From the NCBI GenBank assembly GCA_036674765.1, contig JARVKI010000050.1, forward strand, positions 62,001 through 126,000: a stretch of 64,000 nucleotides of DNA. The letters are read 5' to 3'. Below the pieces are notes generated by a model. It saw only the letters and a list, made by a program, of their open reading frames with translations, did no database searches and had not been told where the DNA came from. Shown here piece by piece: positions 59,280 through 64,000 of the stretch. A program made the translations under genes and the position numbers. The stretch comes from Seiridium cupressi. Its lineage: Eukaryota > Ascomycota > Sordariomycetes > Amphisphaeriales > Sporocadaceae. Numbering within the stretch: the stretch's first letter is position 1; every line of letters begins with the position of its first letter.

Positions 59280-60378
59280 ATCTGAAAATGTGTCGAGGTC
59301 TGGGCGCAGTTGTTCCGTGCGCGTGCTTCGTATGCAAAATTCGGATGGTACTATCGCGACAATCTCATTTCGTGGTTGATGCTGCGTATTCGAGCTGCGT
59401 TGTTGGTGGCGCCTCCAGAAGTTCTGTTTGAGCTTTGTCTGTTTCAGCTTAACATGCTCTTCCAGCGAAGCAAGTCGCAAGCTTGACGTCGCTGCTACCG
59501 GTCAACGCCCCACCATCAGCCACAAGGTTAGGTAACCTTAATTCTTATCACTTCATTTGATGTCTATCGGAGGAAAGTGGGTATAGCGGGGTAGCTTCAT
59601 TCAGATATCGAGGCAAACACTCCATGCGTCCCTCCTCGCCGCGCTTGGGAAGAGCCGTGATGCTACCCAAAGTTATGATGCACACCTAATATCAGTTTGT
59701 ACTAATACTTTTCGAGCTTCTTTGTATTCAGATATCGGGTAGTCATTTCGTAATGTATTCAAAGGCTCTGGATGCCCCTGAACAACAAAGATGACCGAAC
59801 CGGGGAGTTCCCCGCGCCGAAAGTGGCCCTCGTGATCGCTTCCGGACCGCTCTATGCACCTTGTTAGTGACAACGGCTAGCGAGGCCGACGGATTCAGGC
59901 GGCTGACACGGCGCTGCCATATCTCTCTATCGAGGATGTCTCAACCTTAGTCAACAGAAAGCTCGCCGGGCGGGCAAGTCGGAAGCTCCCCGTGTATGTG
60001 CAGGCTCTCTGCTGATAGCTATTTCTGTGCCTGCGCCGACTGCTTCGTCCTAACTAGATACGCCCAGTTTTGTGACACCTCAGCTCCCTCTGTGTGTTTT
60101 CCTGTAATACTCGTCCCCCCAAAGATCGTCTTCTTCACCGTTCACCGACATCTGGCATCGTAAACCCTCATTCGCCTGTGAGCTAGCCACATGCTCATTG
60201 GCTTTGCCCAACCCCCCGTTCCTTGTGTTGTCCATACCCAGTGCCGGCGCTACTCCTCGCTTTTGTGGTCAAGATACAATTAGCTGTCCGTTAATTGTTT
60301 AAACTTGCATTCTTTCCACCTCATCAACCTATCTTGTGACTTCATCTCCTCCTCCCCTCCCTTTGTATATCTTCAAAG
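59280..60378. promoter_or_regulatory. Divergent promoter region between elf1 and urc1
   Basis: 1.1 kb between outward-facing starts. CT-rich sequence precedes urc1, and one upstream ORF lies at 60191-60283. A few GATA-type motifs are present, but no more than chance predicts. No gene supported. Confidence 0.45.
60191..60283 (+). promoter_or_regulatory. Possible 30-codon uORF in the urc1 leader
   Basis: ATG at 60191 opens a 30-codon frame ending TAG at 60281-60283, 95 nt before the urc1 ATG. It is the only ATG in the last ~380 nt of the plus strand before urc1. It could regulate urc1 translation if the transcript starts upstream. Confidence 0.3.
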
Positions 60379-62388
60379 ATGGCGAGCGAGGACATGTCGG
60401 CCATCCTTCAGGCCTTGAGGGCAATCCAAGACAACCAGACAGTATTATCAACTGGCTTGGCAGGTGTGACAAAGAGACTCGATCAGATTGCCCCGGAGAA
60501 ACCAGAACTTACTGCGTCAAAGAGCAGTGCCGGCTCAATCGCCGGCCTCAGCTCAAGCCCCATACCAGCACCCGTCTCGCCTACTGCTTCACCAGGACCA
60601 GCGGAGAGGGAGAGCGTTGCATCGCAGGCACAAAAGTCGGGTTTTACTTCAAGGATCATTCTCACGTAAGACTTTCGCCGTCATCAGTTAGTGCTCCGTG
60701 AATACTAACAACACAAAGGACATATCCCAAGCAGATCGGCATAGACCCTTTGACACTCAACTGGGGAGCCCAAGATCCGCATCAGAGGGGTCCCGTAGTT
60801 GTCTCCCGCTCTTCATCCACTATTGGGCGGCGTAATGCCATTGGTGCCCATGGAGGTTCCTACAGCATCTACTTTGCACTAGCACTGGCCAGCAAGCAGC
60901 TAGACATCAACCATCGACCTGACTTCACTAACACGGAGCCAGCGGCCAACATCGGTCCCTTCCCGCAATGGGGCGACCCCAAGAAGATCGTTGCTATGGA
61001 CCCGTGGGGTCACTTGGTACCCTCGCTATTCAAGGATACCATTGAGGGGCAGAACGTGGATATTCGTCCCACTATCGCCATTACCAAGGCGCATATGAAA
61101 CTGCCAGAACTTGAGGAGAGCGTGAGGAGTGGGCGCTTGGTGCCGGACGGTAAGGTATGCTTGAACAAGGCCGGAGAGCTGGCTGTCACCAAGTTTGCGG
61201 TTGAACCTGTATGGTATCTGCCAGGTGTCGCTGAAAGATTTGGCATTGATGAAGGTGTACTCCGGCGCTCGTTGTTCGAGCATACCGGTGGCAGCTATCC
61301 TGAATTGATAACACGAAACGATATCAAGGTTTTCCTCCCGCCAATTGGCGGTCTGACTGTTTACTGCTTTGGGGACCCGGCAAAGATGTCTGATGAGAAG
61401 GTCCGATTAGCCTTGAGAGTCCATGACGAATGTAACGGCAGTGATGTGTTCGGTTCAGATATCTGCACTTGTAGGCCATATCTAATCTTCGGCATCGAAG
61501 AAGCAGTCAAGGAGGCACAGAACGGCGGTAGTGGTGTCGTTATCTATTTCAGAAAAGAGGGCAGGGCATTGGGAGAGGTCACCAAGGTACGATTCACATG
61601 TTCCCGCCGTGTTTTGTGCGCAATACTAACAGCTTATAGTATCGTATGTCCCCCCTAACAGGTTCAAAAGTTTGGAAATTTTCGCCATAGCGGCTTGACT
61701 TACATAACGCAGTTGTATACAATGCCCGGAAACGAGGTGAAGACCGCGCTTCCGATTATTTCAAGAGGACTGAGAACATTGCCGGAGTTAAGGACATGAG
61801 ATTCCAGGCCCTGATGCCGGATATCCTGCACTGGCTCGGCATCAAGAAGATTGATCGCATGCTCAGCATGAGCAAGTAAGTTTGCATTTCCCTATCGTGT
61901 TTCCACTTATGGAAGTTACCATAGCAATACGCTGCTAACAAGTTAACAGCATGAAACATGATGCAATTGTCGGCCAGGGGTGAGTATCGAGGTTCAAACT
62001 AAGAACGAAGACACAGCCACTCTAATACGAATGCAGTATCCCAATTCATGAGCGAGTTGAGCTCCCAGAGGAACTGATCCCTGATGACTCACGAGTCGAG
62101 ATAGACGCTAAGATCACAGCCGGTAAGTCAGACTGCATCGATAGAACAACCAAGCACTCCGTGGGGGTCCTTTGCGGGATTTGGGGGTGTGAGGCATAAA
62201 ACTAATTTTGGTTCTTCACTTGCAGGCTACTTCACCACCGGCCATCGAATGACGGAGGATGAGCTCAAGGCTGTCCAGGGCCGCATGTGGGAAGAGTAAG
62301 TTTCGCTAGCCATCTGATAAGCCACTTCCAGCCAGGAGTTGGAAGGATGCGGCACACTTTCTAACAGGAACGTAGCATCGACCACTAG
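60379..62388 (+). CDS. Urc1-type GTP cyclohydrolase II-like protein
   Basis: Eight exons, 60379-60665, 60719-61586, 61640-61643 (4 nt), 61713-61875, 61950-61979, 62037-62122, 62226-62295 and 62376-62388, give 506 residues. An N-terminal ~100-residue disordered part precedes a GTP_CH_N-like domain (from about residue 97; starts TYPKQIGIDP) and a GTP cyclohydrolase II fold. The zinc cysteines are kept as Cys334, Cys345 and Cys347 (C-x10-C-x-C), followed by YFRKEGRALGE, KYLVYNARKRGED and GVKDMRFQALMPD. The LLTNNP signature of riboflavin enzymes is changed (RMLSMSNMKHDA). This architecture fits Urc1, needed in fungi to degrade uracil by the URC route, rather than riboflavin Rib1. The exact reaction is unproven. 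The 4-nt exon is needed to join ...GEVTK to YLVYNARKRG. Confidence 0.85.
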
Positions 62389-63941
62389 ACGGCCGTCGTT
62401 GAGAGTGACGGCAGCTGTTGGCACACGGGATGACGAGAGAATGATATGGTGCATAGGTATTTGTCGGTGCGTTGTACATGGAATCATGGCTTGACAGGTA
62501 GCTTGGACATATAGAAAATACTGAGCAGGCAGCAAAAACACTTTTCGCGATAACGGAAGTCGAAGCCGACGGCTGACCTCGTTAGCTCCATGGTCGGTAA
62601 CATGAGATTGTACTGGCCGGTCAGGAACCACCTACCATTTCCGCATCAAGAATTCTGTGATTGGTGTCGCTAGAGTGAAATGTCAGGCCAACTTGCATTT
62701 GGGATAACTTGCGGTAAGCAAAGCAAGGAGTGGTGGATTCCTGCGCCAGGAGGGCTGCAGGAGAGGAAGGAAGCAAGCCAGGACGAAAGGGGACGGACGA
62801 ATTATAGCTAAATGTCGCAGACGGATGCACGCAACTGCCTGCGTACCACGTCTGCCACGGCTACCACTCTGGTTGAATGTCGCTGGAAACTCGGCAATGT
62901 AACTGCTGTTTCACAGGTCCAAGACCAACCAGTCAGCCCATATTGCATTACATCCTTCTCCCCGCTCGCCATCGAGGGCTCCCCACGGCCGAGGAGCAGG
63001 CTGGAGCAGACGTGAGCAGACGTGCTCAAGACAGAAGAACTACTTCCTCCTTCGCTTGCACAAACTGGGTTCCAAAGCGTGAAGTTCTGACCGACTTCAG
63101 GCGCCGAGAAGGCTCTTCGACCACAAGGGACTAAAAGGGCACGAGCTTTGCAGCGTTCCATAGTAGCGGTGGCGACAAGTGTCCATGGCTCCCCGTGGGT
63201 GTATCCAGTCAGCCCTTCTAGAGCATCAACTCGAGGGCCCATCGAACGCGTGTTGTGAAAAAGAATGGAGCTCTCCTGCAGGAGTATAGCAACTTCAGGG
63301 ATGTTGTCAAGAAAAAGAGTTGGGCGCCGCATTAGCAGGGCCGGGGACGGTGTGTGCCTCTACGTACCGGTATTGGCTGCTCTAGACTTTCCTGCTCTAG
63401 TGGACGGGCTCTATTCTGCGGGCGGCTTCCCGACCGCTGTGTTTTGGATCCACCAGACTTGCAGGCGGGACAGTGGACTGGTTGGGCAGCGACTGCAGCG
63501 TCGCTAGCAGAGCCTGGACATAGTGTAATCCATGTATGTACGCCCAAAATCGCACCACCCACCACACAGCAACGTACACGACAGCGCCGACACGCTCTAT
63601 TGGGAACCCGGGCCCCCTCTCCTCCCCCCCCATCTGAGCTGCCATGTGGCACACGTTCTAGTTATCCCCCGGGAGATGTCGCGAAAACGGGTACCGAAAT
63701 GGTGGGCGTAGCCGGTGCCTGGGTGCATCGGACTGTTGTTGGAAGGAGTCCATGCCCTCTTAACCTTGGGGGTGGCAGCCTCGAAAGCAGGGACTCCCCT
63801 CGTCTATGAATTGTGCATCTGTATTCTTCCTTCATACCTTCATAGCTTTGAATGTCGACAGAAACTCCCGCTTACGCATATTTGCTCTCTGTGAGATCGT
63901 TTATCTACCGACCGCCTCTAAAGAAGTAATCAAAACACACA
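62389..63941. other. Intergenic region downstream of urc1
   Basis: 1.55 kb. It holds the urc1 3' UTR on the left and the leader of the last gene on the right. A 174-codon ATG-started frame at 62808-63332 (-) has no motif and unremarkable composition, and I do not call it a gene. Confidence 0.45.
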
Positions 63942-64000
63942 ATGTCTTCCCCATCGTCAGACTCCCACCGGCTCACGCGGAGAGACTCCTCGCCGAGGGC
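63942..64000 (+). CDS. 5' end of an unidentified gene, cut by the window edge
   Basis: ATG in a good fungal context (CACACAATG) opens a frame that runs to the window end: MSSPSSDSHRLTRRDSSPR and one partial codon. A CT/AA-rich leader-like stretch precedes it. The Ser/Arg-rich start is not diagnostic, so no function can be given. Confidence 0.55.
   Translation, partial: MSSPSSDSHRLTRRDSSPR

Noticed and set aside
59540..60340. Several HGATAR sites upstream of urc1 as evidence for nitrogen control
   Set aside because: About five sites in 1.1 kb is close to the three expected by chance on both strands, so it is not evidence by itself.
62808..63332. 174-codon minus-strand frame downstream of urc1
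   Set aside because: Has an ATG but no motif or coding signature and no splice partners; not supported as a gene.

Overview
The window is nuclear DNA of a filamentous ascomycete (Pezizomycotina, probably Sordariomycetes). The genes are spaced 0.25-5 kb apart on both strands. Introns are mostly 50-110 nt, with GTRNGT-like donors, CTRAY branch sites and YAG acceptors. The proteins are typical of moulds: SamB/Mub1, Rheb, Fap7, a class V myosin, Ypk9 and Urc1. I see no tRNA, rRNA, CRISPR array, intact transposon or prokaryotic operon. Exon-intron structures were built by hand from splice signals, reading frame and family motifs; every spliced model closes to a whole number of codons.

Layout. 1-11 kb: a long AUG-free leader and the MYND protein Mub1/SamB (+), 5 kb of gene-poor DNA with a 28-bp minisatellite and an (AGCAC)n microsatellite, then a class II eIF4E (+). 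11-21 kb: a centrin-like EF-hand protein (-), DEAD-box helicase Ded1 (-), proteasome subunit beta-4/Pre1 (-), and the U3 snoRNP WD40 protein Rrp9 (+) divergent from pre1. 23-34 kb: Rheb GTPase (+), a ZUP1-type C78 deubiquitinase (+), convergent ITP pyrophosphatase Ham1 (-), a lone cytochrome P450 (+), and Fap7 (-). 34-46 kb: class V myosin (-), phosphoglycerate dehydrogenase Ser3 (-), nucleosome assembly protein Nap1 (-). 48-64 kb: P5B ATPase Ypk9 (+), cohesin release factor WAPL (-), uracil phosphoribosyltransferase Fur1 (+), transcription elongation factor Elf1 (-), a GTP-cyclohydrolase-II-like Urc1 (+), and the first 59 nt of one more gene (+).

Function. Most genes are housekeeping: translation (eIF4E, Ded1), ribosome biogenesis (Rrp9, Fap7), protein turnover (Pre1, the C78 peptidase, Mub1), chromatin and transcription (Nap1, WAPL, Elf1), transport and signalling (myosin V, Rheb, Ypk9). 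The only pathway-like neighbourhood is the right end. There a uracil phosphoribosyltransferase lies about 1.8 kb from a Urc1-type protein, the family used in the fungal URC uracil-catabolic route.

Most interesting signals: extreme splicing architectures (a 4-nt micro-exon and a 13-nt last exon in urc1, a start codon split by an intron in pre1, a one-codon first exon in the EF-hand gene), a Nap1 terminal exon that alone carries a CaaX-like tail, an upstream AUG overlapping the myosin start, an AUG-free leader of about 650 nt, and a 33-nt homopolymer directly behind a splice donor in fap7. I found no clear evidence for a wholly new multigene system.
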